NCBI GenBank assembly: GCA_900753715.1
Contig: CAAEAE010000077.1
Location: forward strand, 1 to 12,796
Length of the DNA: 12,796 nucleotides
Source: an uncultured Roseburia sp.
GTDB taxonomy: Bacteria; Bacillota_A; Clostridia; Lachnospirales; Lachnospiraceae
Reading direction: 5' to 3'
Shown: one piece after another, positions 1 through 6,726 of the stretch
Numbering within the stretch: position 1 is the first letter of the stretch
Layout of the letters: the number at the start of each line of letters is the position of its first letter
The notes under the pieces: model-generated
What the model saw: only the letters and a program-made list of their open reading frames with translations
Database searches by the model: none
Told to the model about the DNA's origin: nothing
Program-made: the position numbers and the translations under genes

Positions 1-1198
1 CACGTATCAGCTTGGCTGCAATCGCCATAAGTGACTGCATTTTCTTCAACGGATTCAGCCTTCTGGTTGTGTAATAATTATGGAGTTCCCTGAACTCCTG
101 GTTCTTCGACACAAGTGACATTGCAACCTCAAAGAGCAGATATCTGAGTCTCTTTCGACCTCGTCTGCTTATTGTTGTCTCGCCCTTGTGCTTTCCCGAA
201 CTATTTTCAACCAATGCCAATCCTGCAAGCTTCTGCAGTTCCTTCGGATTGTTGAAGCGGCTGATATCACCTACTTCTGCAAGGAACCCTGACACTGTCC
301 TGATTCCCACACCTTTGATCTCTAACAGCTTTTCAGCCATCGGAATCTTTCTTACTAGTTCTTCAATTAGAACCATAACTTCCTGTAGACGCGTATTTCT
401 GGATTCATAGTCCTCCAGAAGCATTCGGATTTCCATTCTTGCAGATACTGCTCCTTCTTTGCTTCCGACACTGTGCTCTGCAGCTTCTATCAGGGTCTTC
501 GCCCTCGCTTTTCCAACTGCTCTTAACTTCGCATCACGCCAGATTTGGTTCACTCCATCGATACCTAACGTCAGGATATCTTCAGGGAGTGGTGCTGCTT
601 TAAGGATTAGCATTCCGCTCTTGGCATCCGGCTTTCCGTATACCGTCTTATATTCAGGAAAATATATATTGAACCAACGACTGATCCTGTTTTGAATTCT
701 TGTAAGTTCCGCCTGTAACTGGAATCTTATGTTTGATGCTGTTCTAAGATCAGCGTAAACACCTTCCGGCAGGTATGGGATCATGTAACGTCCCTCTCTA
801 ACTAAGCCTGCTATAACTTTCGGATCCTTACGGTCATTTTTAGTTGGATTATTGTCGTCGAGTTCTTTTGATTTTTTCACATGGTGAGGATTTACAAGAA
901 CCGGTTTCATTTCATTATCCTGTAGAAACTTTCCAAGATTGAACCAGTAGTGCCCGGTCGGTTCCATACCTGGAACCACCTTATCCTTCTCATGTCTTTC
1001 TTTGAGGTCCAGGATCCATTCCTTAAATGTCACAAATCCATCCTCTGTGTTGCTAAATTTAAATGGCTTCTTCGAATACTCGATTCCTCTGTAATCAAAA
1101 GCTCTGGCATAGTGCATTTCACTTCCGACATCAATTCCGAGTACCAAAGTTTTTTCTGTAATAGCTTCAATTTTTGCGTTCTGTGTGTTAGACTTCAT
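1..1198 (-). CDS. IS110-family transposase (partial, runs off left edge)
   Basis: This open frame starts at ATG 1198-1196 and stays open for 399 codons to the window edge, so the C-terminal end is missing. The N-terminal half is the RuvC-like DEDD domain of IS110/IS116/IS902 recombinases: D23 in LGIDVGSEMHY, E79 in GMEPTGHYW, and D122 and D125 in KNDRKD. The C-terminal half carries the Transposase_20 region, with KGVGIRTVSGFLAEVGD at about 295-311. It then has ENSSGKHKGE near 331-340, where the serine before Gly335 (S334) matches the expected catalytic serine, followed by ISRRGRKRLR. Members of this family move through a circular intermediate guided by a bridge RNA; that is family knowledge and is not shown here. 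An AGAGAGG Shine-Dalgarno sequence lies just upstream of the ATG. Known members are about 300-450 residues, so little may be missing. The frame is intact with no internal stop. Confidence 0.93.
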   Translation of the reverse strand, partial: MKSNTQNAKIEAITEKTLVLGIDVGSEMHYARAFDYRGIEYSKKPFKFSNTEDGFVTFKEWILDLKERHEKDKVVPGMEPTGHYWFNLGKFLQDNEMKPVLVNPHHVKKSKELDDNNPTKNDRKDPKVIAGLVREGRYMIPYLPEGVYADLRTASNIRFQLQAELTRIQNRISRWFNIYFPEYKTVYGKPDAKSGMLILKAAPLPEDILTLGIDGVNQIWRDAKLRAVGKARAKTLIEAAEHSVGSKEGAVSARMEIRMLLEDYESRNTRLQEVMVLIEELVRKIPMAEKLLEIKGVGIRTVSGFLAEVGDISRFNNPKELQKLAGLALVENSSGKHKGETTISRRGRKRLRYLLFEVAMSLVSKNQEFRELHNYYTTRRLNPLKKMQSLMAIAAKLIR

Positions 1199-1319
1199 TA
1201 TAGATACCTCTCTGTATAATAAGATTTTTACTAACCTGCCAGTCAGTAGTCTTATTGTACTCTGAGGTATTTTCAATTTTCAACATCCACGCTTTTTATT
1301 ATACAGGAAGGTATGTCAT
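1199..1319. promoter_or_regulatory. Divergent intergenic leader between IS110 and IS4 transposase genes
   Basis: This 121-bp spacer holds the 5' leaders of both transposase genes. On the minus strand a possible promoter for the IS110 gene is TTGAAA (1283-1278), an 18-bp spacer and TACAAT (1259-1254), which would give a leader of about 50 nt. A perfect tandem 7-bp repeat, TTTTCAA twice, lies at 1270-1283 and overlaps that -35 box. On the plus strand TATTAT at 1297-1302 could serve as a -10, but no good -35 is visible at the right distance. AGGAAGG at 1305-1311 is the ribosome-binding site of the IS4 gene. I could not recognise a terminal inverted repeat of either element here. If the IS110 element keeps its guide RNA in its 5' leader, it would have to lie here, but the space is short. 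Confidence 0.45.
1201..1314. repeat. Inverted repeat formed by matching transposase leaders (17/19)
   Basis: The minus-strand sequence 1222-1204 and the plus-strand sequence 1296-1314 match at 17 of 19 positions. Both read TTATTATACAG, then two differing bases (AG or GA), then AGGTAT. Each arm ends a few bases before a transposase ATG and contains that gene's Shine-Dalgarno sequence. The arms are about 73 bp apart. No match was seen inside the arms. A transcript crossing both arms could fold, but the arrangement may equally reflect a common leader acquired by both genes. Confidence 0.7.
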
Positions 1320-2600
1320 ATGAATCGAATTGACATCTGCAAAAATATCATCCAATCCATTAAGGAGTATATCACAATCCCAGAAAAACTGGAACCTCAT
1401 CGTGCGAAAAATCATTTTATTCGCAAACGAAAGCTTTCTCTTTTTCAAGTAATTATGTATCTGCTTTACACTTCAAAGGCCTCCATGTTTCAAAATCTTT
1501 CCCGTATTCTGGAAGATCTTGGAAGCCTTGATTTCCCTAACATTTCAAAACAGGCTCTGTCAAGGGCTCGCCAATTTATTACCCCTGCTTTATTTAAAGA
1601 GCTCTACTATTTATCAGTTGATTTATTCTATAAGCAACTCCCATCTCGTAAACTTTGGAATGGATATCATTTATTTGCCATCGATGGTTCTAAAATAGAA
1701 TTGCCTAATTCAAAATCGAATTTCGAGTTCTTTGGTGAAATGTTTGGATATCCTGATCCAAGCCGCCGTTTTACTATGGGACTTGGTTCCATTGTTTATG
1801 ATGTTCTTGATGATTATATTGTCCATGCTTCTTTTCAACGATATCTTGCATCTGAACGCTCCGCTGCTTTAGAGCATTTGCATAATTTAGAAGATTTAAA
1901 TATCTATCAAAACAGCGTTGTAATCTTTGATCGTGGCTATTATTCTGAAGATATGTTTCGTTACTGTGTCGAGCATCAGCACCTTTGTCTTATGCGCTTA
2001 AAACAGAATTATAACATTGCTAAGAAATGCTCTGGAGACATAATCACGGTTCTTCCCGGCAACGAAAAAGACGGGACTGAGGATATCAGGATAAGAGTCA
2101 TCGAAGTTATTCTCAATGAGGGAACGAAAGAGTATCTTGCCACCAATCTTTTTGATTCACATATTTCTCAACAGATGTTCCGCGAACTTTACTTCTATCG
2201 CTGGCCAGTCGAAACAAAATATAAGGAATTGAAAAGCCGCCTTGCTATTGAAGAATTTTCCGGTGCAACGACCACTTCAGTGTTTCAAGAATTTTATATC
2301 AACGTACTTCTTTCAAACCTGTCATCTCTTATTAAAAATCAAGTTGATGAAGAAATTCAGATTACCGCTAAAAGTACGAATAAATATCGATACCAAGCAA
2401 ACCGAGCATTTATTATCGGACGTGTCAAAACAATAGTTCCCAAAATCCTGTGTAATCTTTTCGATTTATCTGCACTTGATATACTATATAAGGAATCTCT
2501 CCGATGCAGATCTCAGATTATGCCTGGAAGAACATTCCGACGAAAGAAGAATAAAGCAATAGGCAGAACACATTTTAGCAATAAAAAAGTTGCAGTCTAA
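1320..2600 (+). CDS. IS4-family DDE transposase
   Basis: This intact 426-residue transposase starts at an ATG preceded by AGGAAGG with 8-bp spacing. The DDE catalytic triad of the IS4 / Transposase_11 group is visible. D122 lies in FAIDGSKIELPNS, D204 in VVIFDRGYYSEDMF, and E298 in the signature Y-(2)-R-(3)-E-(6)-K, seen as Y291, R294, E298 and K305 in YFYRWPVETKYKELK. The N-terminal part (about 30-110) matches the usual DNA-binding region, and the Lys/Arg-rich C-terminus (about 400-426) is typical of the group. The length is normal for the family and no frameshift is seen, so the protein may be active. It is transcribed towards, and convergent with, the polysaccharide gene train. It is divergent from the IS110 gene, and the two leaders share a near-identical sequence. 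Confidence 0.93.
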   Translation: MNRIDICKNIIQSIKEYITIPEKLEPHRAKNHFIRKRKLSLFQVIMYLLYTSKASMFQNLSRILEDLGSLDFPNISKQALSRARQFITPALFKELYYLSVDLFYKQLPSRKLWNGYHLFAIDGSKIELPNSKSNFEFFGEMFGYPDPSRRFTMGLGSIVYDVLDDYIVHASFQRYLASERSAALEHLHNLEDLNIYQNSVVIFDRGYYSEDMFRYCVEHQHLCLMRLKQNYNIAKKCSGDIITVLPGNEKDGTEDIRIRVIEVILNEGTKEYLATNLFDSHISQQMFRELYFYRWPVETKYKELKSRLAIEEFSGATTTSVFQEFYINVLLSNLSSLIKNQVDEEIQITAKSTNKYRYQANRAFIIGRVKTIVPKILCNLFDLSALDILYKESLRCRSQIMPGRTFRRKKNKAIGRTHFSNKKVAV

Positions 2601-2772
2601 TATCAATAGCTGTTAATAGGGCTTTTTCTGTGAAGCTCTATTAAAGTGCGTCTTCTTTTCAAATCTGCCTTCCTCTTTTCTCAATTTCGCACCGTTAGTC
2701 ATTAACCTGAGCAGGCACTTGTCTTAAGTTGACATTAGGTTGACCACATTGGTGCCTGACACCTTTCTACCC
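2601..2772. other. Non-coding 3' flank and probable right end of the IS4 element
   Basis: No credible gene lies here. The stretch contains a hairpin (listed separately), a partial direct repeat of GTTGACATT (2728-2736) and GTTGACCACATT (2739-2750), and the imperfect palindrome GGTGCCTGACACC at 2751-2763. The last is a plausible IS terminus because coding similarity of the neighbouring broken acyltransferase begins just beyond it. The reverse complement of this end has no clear match in the leader upstream of the IS4 gene, so I could not confirm a pair of terminal inverted repeats or a target-site duplication. Confidence 0.4.
2613..2644 (+). terminator. Stem-loop after the IS4 transposase gene, possible terminator
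   Basis: TTAATAGGGCTT (2613-2624) pairs with AAGCTCTATTAA (2633-2644), giving a 12-bp stem with one G-U pair and an 8-nt loop. It sits 12 bp after the transposase stop codon. There is no strong T-tract after the stem on either strand, so it may be a weak terminator or an RNA-stabilising hairpin rather than a classical rho-independent terminator. Confidence 0.4.
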
Positions 2773-3078
2773 CTAGCTCCGGTGCTCCTGATGTGAAATA
2801 ATCAAATGCCATATGGATGATTTTTTTCCATGCTTCTTCGCATCAAATGTCTTTCCAAATAAGAGGAAACCATTGACAAAAAAGAACAGCGGAAGTGTAA
2901 CTGCCAACAAAGCAGTCAAAAAATAATTGACGCAGGACATAAATGTTCCTGTCATCATTGGCATAAACTGTACGGTCCCATGATAAAAAACAACACCGTA
3001 TATCGCTAAACATTACAGCAAGTCCAGTGTGCTGATATCTTGTTTTTTTAATTGACGTTCCATTCTTTTCTGTTCCAT
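2773..3078 (-). pseudogene. Broken membrane acyltransferase (acyltransferase family 3), N-terminal fragment
   Basis: A frame beginning at ATG 3078-3076, nine bases after the stop of the preceding gene, reads 21 codons ending STLDLL, meets TAA at 3015-3013, and then continues in the same frame as CLAIYGVVFYHGT. The region after the stop includes ALLAVTLPLFFFVNGFLLFG and KKHGKK, the usual start of the Acyl_transf_3 family: the DLL-K-x-A-I segment, the catalytic-type His in the first membrane span (FYHGT), and the PxFFxxxGfLL span. A single A-to-T change of a lysine codon (AAA to TAA) would explain the stop, since Lys or Arg is usual there. The frame ends at 2773 after about 100 codons where the family has about 330-370, so most membrane spans are gone, apparently lost at the IS boundary. 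It is the former last gene of the polysaccharide operon, probably for O-acylation of the sugar. An internal ATG at 2964 could restart a short peptide, but that would not be a working enzyme. Confidence 0.8.
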
Positions 3079-3087
3079 TTCTATGGT

Positions 3088-4056
3088 TTAAGGATATAAT
3101 CCCAGGTCGAAAACGTGTACAAACTGATACTGCTCATCATTAAAGAATAGTGCACCAAGCGTTCCGCCGCAGTTTCCGCCGACCAGTGCTGAACATCTTG
3201 ATAACAGGATGATGGAAGAAAGATACTCCAAACCGGATAGATATCGATCATTCTCTCTTTCAAAATGAACATCTTTGATGTATGTAATGCTGTCATCCTG
3301 ATCGTATATGTCATCATAGTAGACACGTTTGTTTTCAAGTATTTTTCCCGGAAATGCTTTTTCAAATTCATCTCGTATCCTGCGTTCTTCAGTAGCCAGA
3401 TAAATCGCATCATATCCGTCCCGTTTGATATATTCTTTGCAGGCTTTGATCACCTGCTCGGTTGATGGCTGCACCGGATGCCCTGACGGTTTCAGGGCCA
3501 GATAATCGGTTCCCCTGCAGATGACTCCGAGAACTTTCTGTTTTCCTGAAAATAATTGCTTGTATTCCTGTTCTACATATTGGCTTGTCTTTTTGTTCAA
3601 ATGAATATATTTTTTATACCATTGACACCAGATATGCAGCTCTTTTTCTGAATAAATATCATTAAATGTCGGCAAATATGCATTTGTTTTCTTCCTGCAT
3701 GTGATTGTTTTGACCCGTTTTGCTGTTGTCTCCTGAATAAATGGCTTAAGATACCAGTCCCATTGGATGATGTCTTCTTTTCCCTGATTGACACATATGT
3801 TCGGATAATATCCATGATAAAAACCATAGATCATGAGTGCCAGCATATTATGCAGATAACAGAAATTAAAATACTCGTAATCAAACTCTCCTTCACTTAT
3901 TTCCATAATCTCAGGATGTTTCAAATCTGAAAATCGGATTCTCTCTTTATCTGCATAGACTGAGGCAAAATGGTGATACGGAATCCGAATCATTTTCTGC
4001 TCTATCGCATATAGATTCGGGTAGATCTTTTGTTTGTAAAACGTTCTAATATCCAT
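3088..4056 (-). CDS. Fucosyltransferase-like glycosyltransferase of the polysaccharide cluster
   Basis: This 322-residue soluble protein has no signal peptide or membrane span. Its C-terminal half has the pattern of the GT-B fucosyltransferase superfamily (GT11, GT23/NodZ and protein O-fucosyltransferases). LGVICRGTDY at 176-185 corresponds to the H-x-R-x-x-D/Y donor-phosphate loop, with R181 as the likely key arginine. IYLATEE follows at 218-224, and the LSRCSALVGGNCGGT segment (about 285-299) resembles the loop that closes the nucleotide-sugar site. The N-terminal part (1-130) is not recognisable. The start at 4056 is supported by AAGGA eight bases upstream, and the gene overlaps the preceding acetyltransferase gene by 11 bp. 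By context it adds a sugar, possibly but not necessarily fucose, to the repeat unit at the cytoplasmic face of the membrane. The donor is unknown, and no GDP-fucose synthesis genes are in the window. Confidence 0.6.
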   Translation of the reverse strand: MDIRTFYKQKIYPNLYAIEQKMIRIPYHHFASVYADKERIRFSDLKHPEIMEISEGEFDYEYFNFCYLHNMLALMIYGFYHGYYPNICVNQGKEDIIQWDWYLKPFIQETTAKRVKTITCRKKTNAYLPTFNDIYSEKELHIWCQWYKKYIHLNKKTSQYVEQEYKQLFSGKQKVLGVICRGTDYLALKPSGHPVQPSTEQVIKACKEYIKRDGYDAIYLATEERRIRDEFEKAFPGKILENKRVYYDDIYDQDDSITYIKDVHFERENDRYLSGLEYLSSIILLSRCSALVGGNCGGTLGALFFNDEQYQFVHVFDLGLYP

Positions 4057-4642
4057 TAAGATTTCCTTCCATTATTATTTTTTTGATTTGACACGGATTA
4101 CCAAATACAAGACTATGATCCGGAACATCCTGCATCACAACTGCTCCGGCTCCAATTTTGACATCGTCACCAATCGTAATGTTACCCGCTACAACAGCAT
4201 TCGTATAAATTGATACATTATTTCCTATCGTTGGCGCCATTTCAGAATTGACATTTTTGCCGATGGTCACTCCCTGCCAGACAGAGAAATTTTCGCCTAT
4301 TTTGTGTGCTGCGATCACTGTTCCATGCCCATGATAGCAGACAAGACCGCCGCCTATGTCGCATCTACCAATTTCCATATCTTTTTTGATTGGGAAGAAA
4401 ACCCTCAGCATCATCGCTTTGATTTTGTTTTCTTTTTTCAGTCGAAATTCAAGAACATTCCGAAAACATTTGTCAAACAGAATTACTTCTGAAAACGTTC
4501 TGTATGGCCCTTTGTTTTTCCTTTCACCATATGCAAACCGTTCCAGATCTTTAAAGATGAGCGCTCTCTGTCTACTGTTTTTTGTTAAAAGATAAATCAG
4601 CAATGTCCGTGGCAGATTCACTATCCAAAATAATTTCTTCAT
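4046..4642 (-). CDS. Serine acetyltransferase-like hexapeptide-repeat O-acetyltransferase
   Basis: This 198-residue protein has a left-handed beta-helix. The helical N-terminus (1-85) leads into hexapeptide repeats from about 88 to 175, such as IGRCDIGGG, IGENFSVWQG, IGNNVSIYT, IGDDVKIGAG and AVVMQDVPDHSLVFGNP. The motif YHGHGTVIAAHKIG at about 103-116 supplies the histidines of the serine acetyltransferase (CysE) active site, and VTIGKN with APTIG follows the CysE order. The short N-terminus and the location inside a glycosyltransferase operon favour acetyl-CoA-dependent O-acetylation of a sugar (as in capsule acetyltransferases such as WcaB) over cysteine synthesis; that is inference. AAAGGAG lies about 10 bp before the ATG. 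The gene follows the GT2 gene by 15 bp and overlaps the next by 11 bp. A true cysteine-pathway CysE is the alternative, but no cysK is nearby. Confidence 0.85.
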   Translation of the reverse strand: MKKLFWIVNLPRTLLIYLLTKNSRQRALIFKDLERFAYGERKNKGPYRTFSEVILFDKCFRNVLEFRLKKENKIKAMMLRVFFPIKKDMEIGRCDIGGGLVCYHGHGTVIAAHKIGENFSVWQGVTIGKNVNSEMAPTIGNNVSIYTNAVVAGNITIGDDVKIGAGAVVMQDVPDHSLVFGNPCQIKKIIMEGNLNGY

Positions 4643-4657
4643 GCCTGAGTATCTCCT

Positions 4658-5689
4658 TTATCCTTTTAATCTGAACACAATTATCAGTGCCGATGTCCAT
4701 TTGTGTTGAATCAGTCTGTTTGTTAATTGCTTTGTCCAGTGTAAATTGTGACTGTCATATTTCTTTATGACGTCCTGCACAATCGGTGAACTGCAGATTC
4801 TTCGAATATTCTTTCTGGCAACTTGTCTTTCAGGATTCATGAACACTTCCTGTGCAATACATCTTCGGACTCTTCCAAGATAAGATTTATACAGACGCTG
4901 CCTGTATATATCCGGTTCAAAAATCTGATCCAGTTCCTTCATTTCTTTTTTTAACAGAATATTTTCCATTTTAAAACGATTGACTTTATAACTTTTGGTC
5001 AGGGATGTTCCATTGTCGCAATAATAATAGAGCGGTGTTTCTTCGATTGCGATCCGCTGCGCATAAAGCAGATACTGCATATGAAAAATGATATCTTCCG
5101 AAATATATTCTCTTTCCGATGGGAATCGAATTCCCTGTTCCTGTATAATCGCATTAGCATAAAGCCCTTTCCAGACAGACATCCCAATTGCGACATCGCC
5201 CGCCTCTTCCGGAAGGTTTCCAATCATACCAAGCAGAAGTTCCCAGACTTCCTCTTCGCAATACAGACTCTTTTTGTATACTTCTCTGGCCAGTAAATTC
5301 TGTCCATCCGATGTGCGATCATAGTATCTGCAAAAACATGTGTCTGCTTTTTCATGCTTCAGTCGATCATATAAACGTTCAAACATCTGCTCATCAACAT
5401 AATCGTCCGAATCAATAAATGCAACGTATTTTCCTTTGGCTATGTCTAAACCACTATTTCTGGCCATACCAAGACCGGCATTTTTCTTATGGATCACGTA
5501 GACTCTCGAATCTGTTCGTGCATATTGATCACATTTGAATCCACAATCGTCTGGAGAACCATCATCGACTAGGATGATCTCTATGTTTTCATAGGTCTGT
5601 TTCAACAGAGAAGTCATACACCGGTCAATATACCTGCTCACATTATAAACCGGGACAATCACACTGATTAATTCATTTTCCATATCCAT
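4658..5689 (-). CDS. GT2-family glycosyltransferase
   Basis: This 343-residue GT-A fold inverting glycosyltransferase transfers a sugar from a nucleotide donor to the lipid-linked repeat unit in the cytoplasm. Visible GT2 signatures are ISVIVPVYNVSRYIDRCM at 8-25, VDDGSPDDCG at 41-50, the NAGLGMARNSG acceptor/donor loop at 70-80, and the metal-binding D-x-D in FIDSDDYVDE at 91-100. The variable C-terminal half (about 190-343) contains YYYCDNGTSLT, as is common in capsule GT2 enzymes. There is no membrane anchor. The start at 5689 gives MDMENE; the ATG at 5683 is an alternative, and the ribosome-binding site is weak for both. The gene lies 11 bp after the preceding glycosyltransferase gene. 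The sugar specificity cannot be read from the sequence. Confidence 0.92.
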   Translation of the reverse strand: MDMENELISVIVPVYNVSRYIDRCMTSLLKQTYENIEIILVDDGSPDDCGFKCDQYARTDSRVYVIHKKNAGLGMARNSGLDIAKGKYVAFIDSDDYVDEQMFERLYDRLKHEKADTCFCRYYDRTSDGQNLLAREVYKKSLYCEEEVWELLLGMIGNLPEEAGDVAIGMSVWKGLYANAIIQEQGIRFPSEREYISEDIIFHMQYLLYAQRIAIEETPLYYYCDNGTSLTKSYKVNRFKMENILLKKEMKELDQIFEPDIYRQRLYKSYLGRVRRCIAQEVFMNPERQVARKNIRRICSSPIVQDVIKKYDSHNLHWTKQLTNRLIQHKWTSALIIVFRLKG

Positions 5690-5700
5690 TTTCTCTGTTT

Positions 5701-6726
5701 CTAAATGGCATTTAATATACCGCCAATTGTTTTTCCCATCGCGTAGTACGTATAATCATTGACAAACTCTTTTTGGCCGTTTTCGCACAACTGATCATAT
5801 AAATCGTCATCATGAAATATCAGTGCCAGTGCTTCTAATAACGCTTCCTTTGTCTTTTCAATAATCAACCCATTGTAATGGTCGATGACATAGTCATCTG
5901 TCACCCCATTCGATCTGGTAATAATAACCGGAACGCCCATATTCATGGCATGTAAGAGCACCAGCTGCCCGGCTGCGATCGTATCGTCATCTAATGCAAT
6001 AACAACCGCTTTTGCATTGCGCATATAGCGAAGCATTTCCTGACCAAATGTGTTCTTTCGCACCTCAATATTGTCATGTGTTTCTGCATCAAGTGTATCG
6101 CATGCGATAATCAGCTGATATTCGGTACCTTCAATGGCCTGCATCAAAAAAGAATAATCCCGATTGCTTCTTCCGGTCGAAAAAAGATAGTTTTTCTTTT
6201 TTAACTCATTATCGTCAAATTCTTCCGGTTGATATTCAATTGCTCCACATTTTGCAAATCCAAACATTGCTTCGTCAACACCAAAAATTTCCTGGTACTT
6301 CTTCCTTTCACTCTGTGTTGTCAGGATAATTTTGTCCACGTACGGTGATGTAATGGCGTATTTTACAAAATGATAAAATAATCGTCCTGCCAGTCCTTTT
6401 TTCTGTTTGTATATAAATGTCATAATCACAAGTTGATATTTCTTTTTCATATGAAATAATCTGCAGAAAAAGGCAATGGCGATACCATAAAACTGCTGCC
6501 AGCACAAAACCGTTTTTCCTTCATATTGTTGGGCAGACATCACTGTTTTTAAAGCAAGTGTAAAAAACTTTATATAGCGTTTCATGCCATAGATTTTATT
6601 ATTTTCATGCAAGGCTACCTTCCATTTTTCATGCGTTGTCTCCCGCAACCCTTTTACAAAATCTCTGGCTTCATCGTAATCACTGTCTATGATTAAAACA
6701 TTTTGGGGCATTGAAGATTTTTTCAT
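5701..6726 (-). CDS. Divergent GT-B (GT4-like) glycosyltransferase
   Basis: This 341-residue protein has two halves typical of GT-B enzymes. The N-terminal domain begins NVLIIDSDYDEARDFVKGL and has a hydrophobic, membrane-associating stretch around 72-105. The C-terminal Rossmann domain includes YLFSTGRSNRDYSFL at about 180-194, MRNAKAVVIALDD (235-247), and GQLVLLHAMNMGVPVI with GVTDDYVIDHYNGLIIE (about 253-290). The usual EX7E donor motif of GT4 is not intact: where a glutamate is expected before LLHAMNMG a glutamine (Q254) is seen. The fold-level call is good, but the catalytic assignment is less sure. The ATG overlaps the stop of the preceding gene by 4 bp (ATGA), which implies translational coupling. 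Its role is probably addition of one sugar of the repeat unit. Confidence 0.78.
   Translation of the reverse strand: MKKSSMPQNVLIIDSDYDEARDFVKGLRETTHEKWKVALHENNKIYGMKRYIKFFTLALKTVMSAQQYEGKTVLCWQQFYGIAIAFFCRLFHMKKKYQLVIMTFIYKQKKGLAGRLFYHFVKYAITSPYVDKIILTTQSERKKYQEIFGVDEAMFGFAKCGAIEYQPEEFDDNELKKKNYLFSTGRSNRDYSFLMQAIEGTEYQLIIACDTLDAETHDNIEVRKNTFGQEMLRYMRNAKAVVIALDDDTIAAGQLVLLHAMNMGVPVIITRSNGVTDDYVIDHYNGLIIEKTKEALLEALALIFHDDDLYDQLCENGQKEFVNDYTYYAMGKTIGGILNAI

Noticed and set aside
186..1219. Three short plus-strand open frames (186-410, 459-695, 950-1219)
   Set aside because: They lie antisense to the continuous IS110 transposase frame, have no recognisable domains, and are shadows of that gene.
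1201..1314. CRISPR-like or attachment-site repeat
   Set aside because: There are only two inverted copies, each serving as a ribosome-binding leader. No spacers, integrase gene or tRNA are nearby.
2773..2964. A separate small membrane protein of 63 residues starting at 2964
   Set aside because: The frame continues upstream through one stop codon to a better start at 3078 and carries the acyltransferase family 3 N-terminal motifs, so it is part of a pseudogene rather than a new small gene.
4046..4642. CysE serine acetyltransferase of cysteine biosynthesis
   Set aside because: The N-terminal domain is short and the gene lies between glycosyltransferase genes with overlapping frames, which favours a sugar O-acetyltransferase; the cysteine role is kept only as an alternative.
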